Origin: DATMRF01 sp035566435
GTDB lineage: Bacteria; Verrucomicrobiota; Verrucomicrobiia; Limisphaerales; UBA8199
Length of the DNA stretch: 21,362 nucleotides
Reading direction: 5' to 3'
Assembly: GCA_035566435.1 (NCBI GenBank)
Contig: DATMRF010000076.1
Location: forward strand, 1-21,362
Shown here: positions 7,368 to 13,869 of the stretch, piece after piece
Layout: each line of letters starts with the position of its first letter
How positions within the stretch are numbered: the first letter of the stretch is position 1
Made by a program: the position numbers and the translations under genes
Notes under the pieces: generated by a model
What the model was told of the DNA's origin: nothing
Database searches by the model: none
What the model saw: the letters and a program-made list of their open reading frames with translations, nothing else

Positions 7368-7841
7368 ACTGTTTGTGTGCGTTGCGAAGGCGTTCCAGAA
7401 TCTAGCCCGAAAACTACTTAGAACTTTGAATTTTTGGGAAGCTGCCGCGCCCGCTAATTTAACTTCAACCCATTAGGCGCAGCTAACAGTCCTTCGATAC
7501 GAGTACTAGATAACGTTATTCACCCCGGCGCGCAACTACTTTTTTGAGAGTATTTTTAAGGGGTTTTCGAGGGCGCCTTCGAGCGCGACTCTGCCGGGGG
7601 CGAACGGCATAAGCCCGCTAGCCTCAAGCCGTTGAGACTACGTTCGAGCGGCAGGCTTTGACGGAGGCTCAGTGACTCGCTCCGCTTACCTCAGCCGCTA
7701 CAGGTTCACAGCCCAGTTAGGTTTTACCACACAAGAAAGCCGGCGGCGTGGCGCGCCGGTATGCCGCCGGCTAACACAGTTTGAACGGATTAAGCCGGCA
7801 GCATGCCGGAGCTCCGGCCTTGCAGGTATGGAATATCAGGC
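7368..7841. other. Spacer between cysK and rho
   Basis: This 474-bp stretch must contain the rho promoter, since both flanking genes are on the minus strand. The half next to rho (7380-7560) is AT-richer than its surroundings. A weak minus-strand candidate is TTGCGC and TTATCT separated by 16 nt, around 7508-7535. The half next to cysK holds the terminator-like hairpin at 7738-7772 and the palindrome GCCGGAGCTCCGGC at 7805-7818. Short plus-strand frames here have no recognisable product. Confidence 0.5.
7732..7772 (-). terminator. Candidate intrinsic terminator of cysK
   Basis: On the minus strand, AGCCGGCGGC (7772-7763) pairs perfectly over 10 bp with GCCGCCGGCT (7747-7738) across a 15-nt loop, and is followed by TTTCTTGT. 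It lies about 70 nt beyond the cysK stop. The T-run is interrupted, so termination strength is uncertain. Confidence 0.5.
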
Positions 7842-8825
7842 TTAACCGCCTACTTGCGCTCGGGCTTCTGCAGCGAGGGGTGTGCTCAAATAGCGCTCGC
7901 CGGTCGAGCAAGCGATGGTGACAATCATTTTGTCTTTGTTTTCCGGGCGCTTGGCCACTTCGATGGCGGCCCAGACGTTCGCGCCCGAGGAAATGCCGAC
8001 CAGAATCCCTTCCTCCTTGGCCAACCGCCGCGCCATGGCAAAGGAGTCGTCATTGGTAACCTGGATGCATTCGACAATCTGCGGTTTGCCGGCGGAATCT
8101 TTTAAGTGCAGGTTCTTGGGAATAAAGCCGCCGCCGGTGCCTTGAATTTTGTGCGGGCCGGGCTTTAGCGGGAGACCGGCGAGGCACTGGGAAATCACGG
8201 GGGAATCTTTAGGCTCGACGGCGATTGCCTGAAATGAGGGCTTGCGCGGTTTGATCACTTCGCAGCAACCCGTGATCGTTCCGCCGGTGCCCACTGCGGA
8301 GACCAGGATGTCCACTTTACCATCCGTGTCCTGCCAGATTTCCTCCGCGGTCGTTTTCTTATGAATTTCCGGGTTGGCCGGGTTGTCGAATTGCTGGGGG
8401 ATCCAGGAATTGGGAGTTTCCTTGGCCAATTGCTCCGCCTTGGCGATTGCTCCTTTCATGCCTTCGGTTCCGGGTGTTAGAACCAGCTTGGCTCCCAGCA
8501 TAGCCAGGAGGGTCCGCCGTTCCAGCGACATCGTCTCGGGCATGGTGAGAATCACCTGGTAACCTCTGGCAGCAGCGACGAATGCCAGCGCAATGCCGGT
8601 GTTGCCGCTGGTAGGTTCAATAATTACCGTGTCCTTCTTCAACACGCCGCGCCGTTCTGCATCGTCGATCATCGACATCCCGATGCGGTCCTTGACGCTG
8701 CCCAGGGGATTGAAGAATTCGCACTTGAGCAGGATGGTGGCAGGGGCGCCGTCAACCACTCGGTTGAGGCGGACCAAAGGAGTGCGGCCGACAGTTTCGA
8801 CGATGTTATTGTAGATGCGTCCCAT
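7842..8825 (-). CDS. cysK: Cysteine synthase A (O-acetylserine sulfhydrylase)
   Basis: This 327-residue PLP enzyme makes L-cysteine from O-acetylserine and sulfide. The N-terminus MGRIYNNIVETVGRTPLVRL is typical of CysK. Lys45 in LGSVKDR binds PLP, PTSGNTG (71-77) is the substrate loop, VSAVGTGGTITG binds the cofactor phosphate, and the C-terminal region has GISSGA and the CSTGERYLST motif. Length fits the CysK group and is too short for cystathionine beta-synthase or other fused forms. It stands alone, with its own promoter candidate upstream and a hairpin behind it. Other pathway genes such as serine acetyltransferase are not in the window. The ATG is chosen because the standard N-terminus begins right at it; there is no Shine-Dalgarno site. 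Confidence 0.95.
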   Translation of the reverse strand: MGRIYNNIVETVGRTPLVRLNRVVDGAPATILLKCEFFNPLGSVKDRIGMSMIDDAERRGVLKKDTVIIEPTSGNTGIALAFVAAARGYQVILTMPETMSLERRTLLAMLGAKLVLTPGTEGMKGAIAKAEQLAKETPNSWIPQQFDNPANPEIHKKTTAEEIWQDTDGKVDILVSAVGTGGTITGCCEVIKPRKPSFQAIAVEPKDSPVISQCLAGLPLKPGPHKIQGTGGGFIPKNLHLKDSAGKPQIVECIQVTNDDSFAMARRLAKEEGILVGISSGANVWAAIEVAKRPENKDKMIVTIACSTGERYLSTPLAAEARAQVGG

Positions 8826-8833
8826 AGGCTTAA

Positions 8834-8862
8834 ATAATTCAAGTGTTGTGAAAACTTTCCAA
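8834..8862 (-). promoter_or_regulatory. Candidate cysK promoter
   Basis: On the minus strand, TTGGAA (8862-8857) and AATTAT (8839-8834) are spaced by 17 nt. The -10 box ends 8 nt before the ATG, so the transcript would have almost no leader. This agrees with the missing Shine-Dalgarno site, but rests on two weak hexamers in an AT-rich patch. Confidence 0.35.
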
Positions 8863-9024
8863 ATGAGTTATTGGAATTTGCGTCAGGAACAGGGCAAAGG
8901 CAAGACTTTTTATTGGTAACCTGAGTGGGATAATCAGGTATTGAGCCGGCGAGAAAAACAGTCCGGCAGAAAACTGCGGGAGAACCAACTTGAAGTGGAC
9001 TGATTGGGACTCCTCGTGCCTCTT

Positions 9025-9042
9025 CGCGGCAATCCCGCCGCG
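9025..9042. repeat. GC-rich hairpin behind the small membrane protein gene
   Basis: CGCGGC (9025-9030) and GCCGCG (9037-9042) form a 6-bp stem around AATCCC, 27 nt past the stop of the minus-strand gene. There is no T-run, so a terminator role is only possible. Confidence 0.3.
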
Positions 9043-9068
9043 TGGCTATTTCTCCACCTCGCTTAGGC

Positions 9069-9308
9069 TCACCATCCAGCCCAGAGGCTCACAAGCACCA
9101 AAGCCGCGGCGCTCAGCGCCAGCGCGAGCCACACAACATTCTCCACCGCAGTGGAGCGAACCGCCTCGGCGCGGGCACGAACCAACGCACCGGCGGGCGT
9201 TGAAGCGAGACGAGGCCGCGTGGCTGCCTTTCGCCCGGTCAAAGCCTGGGGCGAGGGCAGCGCAATCAATTGCCCGGCCGGATTTGCCGCATCGAGATTG
9301 GTTTGCAT
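9069..9308 (-). CDS. Small C-terminally anchored membrane protein, unknown function
   Basis: This 79-residue protein begins at ATG 9308 (MQTNLDAANPAGQLIALPSP). It has a hydrophilic, Ala/Arg/Pro-rich first half and a conserved-looking stretch ARAEAVRSTAVENVVWLALA that leads into one hydrophobic helix (about 57-76) ending in WAGW. The layout predicts a cytoplasmic basic tail with a C-terminal membrane anchor. The same frame stays open much further upstream into the MocR gene, but that part reads as an antisense shadow; the protein-like composition starts at this ATG. It is divergent from the MocR-type regulator and shares its 150-bp control region, so joint regulation is likely. I do not recognise a named family. 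The tidy tail-anchor and divergent position argue for a real gene. Confidence 0.6.
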   Translation of the reverse strand: MQTNLDAANPAGQLIALPSPQALTGRKAATRPRLASTPAGALVRARAEAVRSTAVENVVWLALALSAAALVLVSLWAGW

Positions 9309-9370
9309 GCCAGGACCGTACCGCACGGAGCAGTTCTTCCTAGATGCAGATATTGAAAAATTGAACCGGA

Positions 9371-9396
9371 ACAGTTTCCACCGCCGCTTAAACTGT
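9371..9396. promoter_or_regulatory. Operator-like inverted repeat in the divergent control region
   Basis: ACAGTTT (9371-9377) and AAACTGT (9390-9396) are a perfect 7-bp inverted repeat with 12 nt between, so half-site centres are 19 bp apart, close to two helical turns. It lies in the 150-bp space between the small membrane protein gene and the MocR gene, 63 nt before the MocR start. A dimeric regulator could bind here. Autoregulation by the adjacent MocR protein is an inference from position only. Confidence 0.4.
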
Positions 9397-9458
9397 ACTG
9401 GTCGTCTTTTGGCGGAAGTGGCACTATCAGTCGGAACGGTTCGGCCTATTGTTTCAGC

Positions 9459-10958
9459 ATGATCACACAAGACCTCGCGTCGCATACCGCCTCGCAATTG
9501 GACAACGAGGAAAACCTTTACCAACAGGTGGCGCTGCGGATCTCCGAACTGATCGAACACGGCACGCTCCGCCCCGGTGAACGGGTGCCATCGGTCCGCA
9601 AATGCAGCGAGCAGCAAAGCGTGAGCATCGCAACGGTGACGCAGGCCTACCGGCTTCTGGAGAGCCGTGGGCTCATCGAGGCGCGGCCGCAATCCGGCTA
9701 TTATGTCCGCGCCCAGCGGTGGGCGGCTCCGCCGGAACCGGGCATCTCTCGGCCCGCTCCCCGGGCCGTCAACCTGCAGGTCAGCGACCTGATCATGCAG
9801 GTGGTCAAGGCCGGGCGCGACCCGCACCTGGTCCGCCTCGGCGCATCGTTGCCCAGCCCGGAATTATATCCGCTGAAGGAACTGCACCGCGCCATGTCTG
9901 CGGTCGGCCGGCGCTCGCCGGTCGCCGCCAACAGCTACGACCCGCCGCCCGGAAACCACGGGTTGCGAGTCGAGGTCGCGCGGCGCGCGATGGAAGCGGG
10001 ATGCACGCTTGCGCCGGACGACATCATCACCACCATCGGCGTCACTGAGGCTCTCAATTTGTGTCTGCGCGCGGTCGCGAAACCAGGTGATGTGATTGCC
10101 ATTGAATCGCCCGCCTATTTCGGCGTGCTGCAGATCATCGAGTCGCTGGGAATGCGCGTCTGCGAAGTCCCTACCTTCCCGCGCCACGGCGTGTGCCTCG
10201 ACGAACTCTCCGCACGGCTGAAGCCGTGCCGCATCAAGGCGTGTTTGTTCACCCCGAATTACAGCAACCCGCTTGGGAGTTGCATGCCGGATGAAAAGAA
10301 GAAGGAACTGGTGAAGATGCTCACCCGGCACGAGATCCCGCTGATCGAGGATGATTTGTACGGGAACCTGCCGTTTGGGCCGACCCGGCCGAAAGCGGCC
10401 AAGGCTTTCGACGAGGGCGGCTGGGTAATGCTGTGCGATTCCTTCACCAAGACCCTGTCGCCGGGCTACCGCGTCGGCTGGGTGGCGCCGGGCCGGTTCA
10501 AAGCGAAGGTCGAGTTTTTAAAATTCGTCAACACCGCTGCCAGTCCTTCTCTGCCCCAGATGGCCATCGCCGAGTTTTTGCGAAACGGCGGCTTCGACCA
10601 TCACCTGCGCAAAATCCGACGGTTGTACGCCAGCCAGACGCAACTCATGAGCGAGGCCGTCAGCCGATACTTCCCGCCGGGTACCAAGGCGACCCGGCCG
10701 ACCGGCGGAATGTGCCTCTGGATCGAACTGCCGGCCCACATCAATGCATTGAAAGTCTATCAGCGTGCCCTGGCCTCAAAAATCAGCACCGCACCGGGCC
10801 CGATCTTCTCGCCGAAACAGAAATTCCAGAACTTCATCCGCCTCAACTGCGGCAACCCCTGGTCCGAAATCATCGAGAACGCGGTCCGGGAACTGGGACG
10901 GATTATCACCGTCGTCGGAGCTGAAGATGAAACCAAGGCACCGAGTAACGGCGAGTGA
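9459..10958 (+). CDS. MocR-type regulator: GntR winged helix fused to class I aminotransferase domain
   Basis: The 499-residue protein has a GntR DNA-binding domain at about 18-86 (LRPGERVPSVRKCSE, then SIATVTQAYRLLESRGLIEARPQSGYYV) and a fold-type I PLP domain at about 120-480. Seen in the latter are SYDPPPGNHGLR, ESPAYFG, YSNPLG (Asn270), IEDDLYG (Asp298/Asp299), PLP-lysine motif SFTKTLSPGYRVGW (Lys331) and RLNCG with the carboxylate-binding Arg. All cofactor residues appear present. MocR regulators sense PLP or an amino-acid-derived aldimine and often control a divergent gene. Overall it resembles E. coli YdcR-like members more than the PdxR group, but this is an impression. The divergent partner here is the small membrane protein, not a metabolic gene. 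Length is typical. Start at ATG 9459 puts the HTH in the usual place. Confidence 0.92.
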   Translation: MITQDLASHTASQLDNEENLYQQVALRISELIEHGTLRPGERVPSVRKCSEQQSVSIATVTQAYRLLESRGLIEARPQSGYYVRAQRWAAPPEPGISRPAPRAVNLQVSDLIMQVVKAGRDPHLVRLGASLPSPELYPLKELHRAMSAVGRRSPVAANSYDPPPGNHGLRVEVARRAMEAGCTLAPDDIITTIGVTEALNLCLRAVAKPGDVIAIESPAYFGVLQIIESLGMRVCEVPTFPRHGVCLDELSARLKPCRIKACLFTPNYSNPLGSCMPDEKKKELVKMLTRHEIPLIEDDLYGNLPFGPTRPKAAKAFDEGGWVMLCDSFTKTLSPGYRVGWVAPGRFKAKVEFLKFVNTAASPSLPQMAIAEFLRNGGFDHHLRKIRRLYASQTQLMSEAVSRYFPPGTKATRPTGGMCLWIELPAHINALKVYQRALASKISTAPGPIFSPKQKFQNFIRLNCGNPWSEIIENAVRELGRIITVVGAEDETKAPSNGE

Positions 10959-11047
10959 TACCACCGCCCATCGCACCCCATACCGCGCGCCGGGCAACCG
11001 AGAGGGTGCGATTAGAAGTGTCGGACGAAGACCCGGCGAAACGAGGT

Positions 11048-11146
11048 AAAGCGGCAGAGGACTGCCGCACTCCAAAACGCAAGCGAGATCGCTGCGCCCG
11101 TGCTGCTTCCGCCAGCTCTTGGAGCGCGGCTGTCCTCTGCTGCTTT
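11048..11146. repeat. Inverted-repeat element, 28-bp arms
   Basis: The left arm 11048-11075 (AAAGCGGCAGAGGACTGCCG...) and right arm 11119-11146 (TTGGAGCGCGGCTGTCCTCT...) match in inverted orientation at 25 of 28 positions, with 43 bp between. It would form a long hairpin or act as the ends of a very small non-autonomous element. From memory, units with GCGGCAGAGGACTGCCGC are dispersed in related genomes. Confidence 0.65.
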
Positions 11147-11296
11147 CCCGTCTCCCGACAGCCAGTCAAAGCCAGTTCCGTTCCCAACCTCGAAATGACG
11201 AACGCGGATGCGGCATGCACCCTCACAAGAATTCGGAAGTGAAATTGCATCACCACCCAAGTCCCCCGCACACTGAATTCCCAAAAATTGCGGGGA

Positions 11297-11326
11297 TTTA
11301 CGCGAAGCAGGTTGATGCTTTATGAT
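11297..11326 (+). promoter_or_regulatory. Candidate promoter of the LOG gene
   Basis: TTTACG (11297-11302) and TATGAT (11321-11326) are spaced by 18 nt. The -10 box overlaps the upstream in-frame ATG at 11322 and ends 13 nt before the preferred start at 11340, giving a leader of only a few nucleotides. Confidence 0.3.
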
Positions 11327-11339
11327 CCGTGGGACGCGA

Positions 11340-11933
11340 ATGAAGCTGAAATCACTCTGTGTTTACTGTGGGTCGAGCCCCGGCCTGCGGCCCTCTTACA
11401 TAGAAACGGCAGACGCGTTCGGGCGTTTGCTGGCGACGGAGGGAATCACGCTGGTCTATGGCGGTGGAAACGTCGGCCTGATGGGCGCGCTCGCCGACAG
11501 CGCGCTTGCCGCCGGCGGCAGAGTGATCGGCGTGATCCCCAAGCGATTGGTGGCCCGGGAACTTGCCCACGACGGATTGACCGAGTTGCACCGGGTGGAG
11601 TCCATGCACGAACGGAAGCTCAAGATGGCGGAGCTTTCGGACGCCTTTGTCGCGCTGCCGGGCGGTGTAGGAACATTGGAAGAGATCTTTGAGGTAGCCA
11701 CGTGGACGCAACTTGGGATCCAGTCCAAGCCGTGTGCGTTTCTCGATGTGGACGGGTATTATGCCCCGCTTTTTCAGTTTCTTGAGCACATGTCGGAGCA
11801 GCGATTCATCAAGAAGGAGCATCTTGTCTCTTTGATAAGGACCCCTGACCCTGCCGAGCTGCTGAGCCGGCTGCGAGATCACACTCCGGCCACTTTTGAC
11901 AAATGGATAGATCGAGTGCGGAACAAAGGTTAG
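11340..11933 (+). CDS. LOG-family nucleoside 5'-monophosphate phosphoribohydrolase
   Basis: This 197-residue protein belongs to the LOG (lysine decarboxylase-like, TIGR00730) family, which cleaves the base from cytokinin riboside monophosphates and also AMP or related nucleotides. Visible marks are LCVYCGSSPG (6-15), YGGGNVGLMG (40-49), MHERK (89-93, the Arg/Lys pair) and the signature PGGVGTLEE (107-115). Older annotations that call these proteins lysine decarboxylase are wrong for the family. Start at ATG 11340 is preferred because family members begin just before the LCVYCGSS strand; the ATG at 11322 would add six residues and lies within the -10 candidate. It stands alone and converges with the HAD gene. 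Confidence 0.92.
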   Translation: MKLKSLCVYCGSSPGLRPSYIETADAFGRLLATEGITLVYGGGNVGLMGALADSALAAGGRVIGVIPKRLVARELAHDGLTELHRVESMHERKLKMAELSDAFVALPGGVGTLEEIFEVATWTQLGIQSKPCAFLDVDGYYAPLFQFLEHMSEQRFIKKEHLVSLIRTPDPAELLSRLRDHTPATFDKWIDRVRNKG

Positions 11934-12000
11934 CGGCGGAACGCGGACGGCTGAGATCGAACAGAAACATCTCGGAGCTAAGCAGAGCTTCCGGTAAGGG

Positions 12001-12654
12001 CTACCCCATTTGACTTAACAGCAGTCTCGCGATCTCCCCATAAGTCCCGACAACGTAATTGGCGTGCGCCAACTCGTCCGCACCGTGCGTGTTGGTAATC
12101 GCTATGACGCGCATGCCGGCTGCGAGACCGGCAGCCACACCGGGTTTCGAGTCTTCGATGACCCAGCAGTCTTCGGGAGCGGTACCGACCAGTTCCGCAG
12201 CCCGCAAAAAGATATCCGGGGCTGGTTTGCCGTGTTTGACATCGGCAGCCGTGACGACCGCGGAAAAGAAACGGCGCAACTCTCCTAAGGCAAGGACCTC
12301 CTCGACAACGACCCGCTCGGAACCTGAGGCGACAGCCAGACTGAATTTGGGAGTGAGTCTTTCAACCAGCTCGGGCAAGCCGGCGAAAACCGGCTGGTCA
12401 CGCCGCAGAATCTCGACGACCCGCTCCCGCTTCATCGCCAAAAGTTCCTCGAGCGTTTGCCGAGGTTTGTGCCTCTTGACGAAATCCACCCATAGCTCCT
12501 GGTCAGACCGCCCCACGTAATCGGCGAACCGCAGTCCATGATTGTCGCCGTAGCCAATCGACCTCACCACCTCCAGGAACGCCTGCTCGTGCCGCGGCTC
12601 GCTATCGACGATCACCCCGTCCATGTCGAAGATGACCGCGGCACCGTTGCTCAT
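12001..12654 (-). CDS. HAD-superfamily phosphatase, beta-phosphoglucomutase-like
   Basis: The 217-residue protein is a class I-capped HAD hydrolase. Motif I is IFDMDGVIVDSEP (Asp10 nucleophile, Asp12 acid/base), the helical cap follows at about 20-85, motif II is VASGSE, motif III is the Lys in KHGKPAPDIF, and motif IV is WVIEDSKPG. This set is shared by beta-phosphoglucomutases, phosphoglycolate phosphatases and sugar-phosphate or pseudouridine-5'-phosphatases, so the substrate cannot be fixed from sequence. Its ATG overlaps the stop of the upstream EVE-domain gene as ATGA, which implies translational coupling. Length is normal for the family. Confidence 0.88.
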   Translation of the reverse strand: MSNGAAVIFDMDGVIVDSEPRHEQAFLEVVRSIGYGDNHGLRFADYVGRSDQELWVDFVKRHKPRQTLEELLAMKRERVVEILRRDQPVFAGLPELVERLTPKFSLAVASGSERVVVEEVLALGELRRFFSAVVTAADVKHGKPAPDIFLRAAELVGTAPEDCWVIEDSKPGVAAGLAAGMRVIAITNTHGADELAHANYVVGTYGEIARLLLSQMG

Positions 12655-13067
12655 GGCGCTTCCGCCCCGGCCAGCTTGAGAATCCGGTTGAACTGATCCG
12701 GCGTGACCGGCGTCACGGACAACCGTGATTGTTTCACGAGCTTCATCTCCGCCAGCACTTTGTCCGCCCTAATGGCGTCGAGGCTCACGGGTTTTCGCAG
12801 CGCATTGACGGGCACCAAATCCACGCACACCCACTCACCCTCGGTTGCGGTCGGGTCGGGGTAGGCCTCCTTTTCCACGCGCGCAATGCCTACGACCTGT
12901 TTCTCGCTGACGCTATGATAGTAAAAGACGAGATCGCCCTTTTTCATCGCGCGCAGATTGATCCGCGCCTGAAAATTGCGCACTCCCGTCCATGCCGTGC
13001 GCCGGTCCTTGACGAGCATCGCCCACGAGTAAGCCTCAGGTTCCTGTTTAACGAGCCAGAATTGCAT
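12651..13067 (-). CDS. EVE-domain protein (PUA-like fold)
   Basis: The 138-residue protein is a single EVE domain. It opens with FWLVKQEPEAYSW, followed by WTGVRNFQARINLRAMKKGDLVFYYHS and VVGIARV, the usual order of this fold. EVE domains bind modified bases in nucleic acids; stand-alone bacterial members resemble human THYN1 and are often housekeeping, while fused ones are found in restriction systems. No endonuclease or helicase neighbour is seen here, so a restriction role is not supported. Start is placed at ATG 13067 because family members begin with MxFWLxK; an ATG at 13103 would add 12 unrelated residues. It is cotranscribed with the HAD gene through an ATGA overlap and is divergent from yggS. 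Confidence 0.88.
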   Translation of the reverse strand: MQFWLVKQEPEAYSWAMLVKDRRTAWTGVRNFQARINLRAMKKGDLVFYYHSVSEKQVVGIARVEKEAYPDPTATEGEWVCVDLVPVNALRKPVSLDAIRADKVLAEMKLVKQSRLSVTPVTPDQFNRILKLAGAEAP

Positions 13068-13164
13068 AGCATGGAGTGTGAACGGGACCGCGAAGGGTGT
13101 CACGCCGGGAAAGTGGTGAAATCAGAAATTTACTCCCTCCCTTCCTTCCGGCTATCGTTCCCGT

Positions 13165-13863
13165 ATGGATTTGGCCTCTAACTTACGCAACATCAGGCAA
13201 AGGATTGCCGCCGCCGCCGCGCGAGCAGGCCGCCCGCCGGACTCCGTCACGCTGCTAGCGGTCACCAAAAGCCAGCCGCCCGAGACGGTCCAGGAAGCCG
13301 CCCGGCTCGGCCTGGTGCTCTTCGGCGAGAACAAGGTGCAGGAGGCAAAGGCGAAGATTCCGCTCTGCCCGGGCCGTTTGCGTTGGCACATGATTGGTCA
13401 TTTGCAGAGCAACAAGTGCCGCGACGCGGTAGAGTTGTTCGAGGTGCTCCAAAGCGTCGATAGCCTTCATCTCGCCGAGGAAATCGACAAGCGCGCCGAG
13501 CAAGCGGCGAAGACGCTACCGATCCTGCTCGAAGTGAACATCGTCGGCGAGGCGAGCAAGTTCGGCTATAAGCCGGAGCAACTCCTGGCGGACCTTGAAA
13601 GACTCAACGGGTTGCCGCGACTCGAACTCCACGGCCTGATGACAGTTCCGCCCTGGTCACCCCTCCCGGAGACCGTGCGGCCGGTTTTCCGCAAGCTGCG
13701 CGAGCTGAAGGAACAATGCGAACAGCGGTTGGGCGCTCCCCTGCCCCATCTGAGCATGGGCATGAGCGGCGATTTCGAAGTCGCGATCGAGGAGGGCGCG
13801 ACGCTCGTGCGCATTGGCACGGCACTCTTCGGCGACCGGCCGAAGCCAACCGTGACAACCTGA
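13165..13863 (+). CDS. yggS: YggS-type pyridoxal 5'-phosphate homeostasis protein
   Basis: This 232-residue protein is a single-domain PLP-binding TIM barrel (PLPBP/YggS/COG0325), which buffers cellular PLP and affects amino-acid balance rather than acting as a known enzyme. PLP lysine is Lys35 in LLAVTKSQPPE. FGENKVQEA, RWHMIGHLQSNK, LLEVNIVGEASKFG, LHGLMTVPP, LSMGMSGDFEVAIEEG and VRIGTALFG follow in the order of the family and form the phosphate-binding face. In other bacteria it is often next to cell-division or proline-synthesis genes; here it is alone, divergent from the EVE/HAD pair and converging, with a gap of only 6 nt, on the prolyl oligopeptidase gene. Start at ATG 13165 fits the normal length. 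Confidence 0.94.
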   Translation: MDLASNLRNIRQRIAAAAARAGRPPDSVTLLAVTKSQPPETVQEAARLGLVLFGENKVQEAKAKIPLCPGRLRWHMIGHLQSNKCRDAVELFEVLQSVDSLHLAEEIDKRAEQAAKTLPILLEVNIVGEASKFGYKPEQLLADLERLNGLPRLELHGLMTVPPWSPLPETVRPVFRKLRELKEQCEQRLGAPLPHLSMGMSGDFEVAIEEGATLVRIGTALFGDRPKPTVTT

Positions 13864-13869
13864 AAACCT

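Larger units (their letters stand above)
10959..11339. other. Repeat-bearing spacer between the MocR and LOG genes
   Basis: No gene is supported in this 381-bp stretch. Its middle is the inverted-repeat element at 11048-11146. The last 40 bp hold a promoter candidate for the LOG gene. Frames on both strands (for example KAAEDCRTPK and its antisense) are translations of the repeat. Confidence 0.6.

Noticed and set aside
9309..9827. Upstream extension of the small membrane protein frame into the MocR gene
   Set aside because: This part is antisense to the GntR DNA-binding domain; protein-like composition only begins at ATG 9308.
12651..13067. EVE-domain protein as part of a modification-dependent restriction system
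   Set aside because: It is a stand-alone single domain with no nuclease, McrB-type ATPase or methylase nearby.
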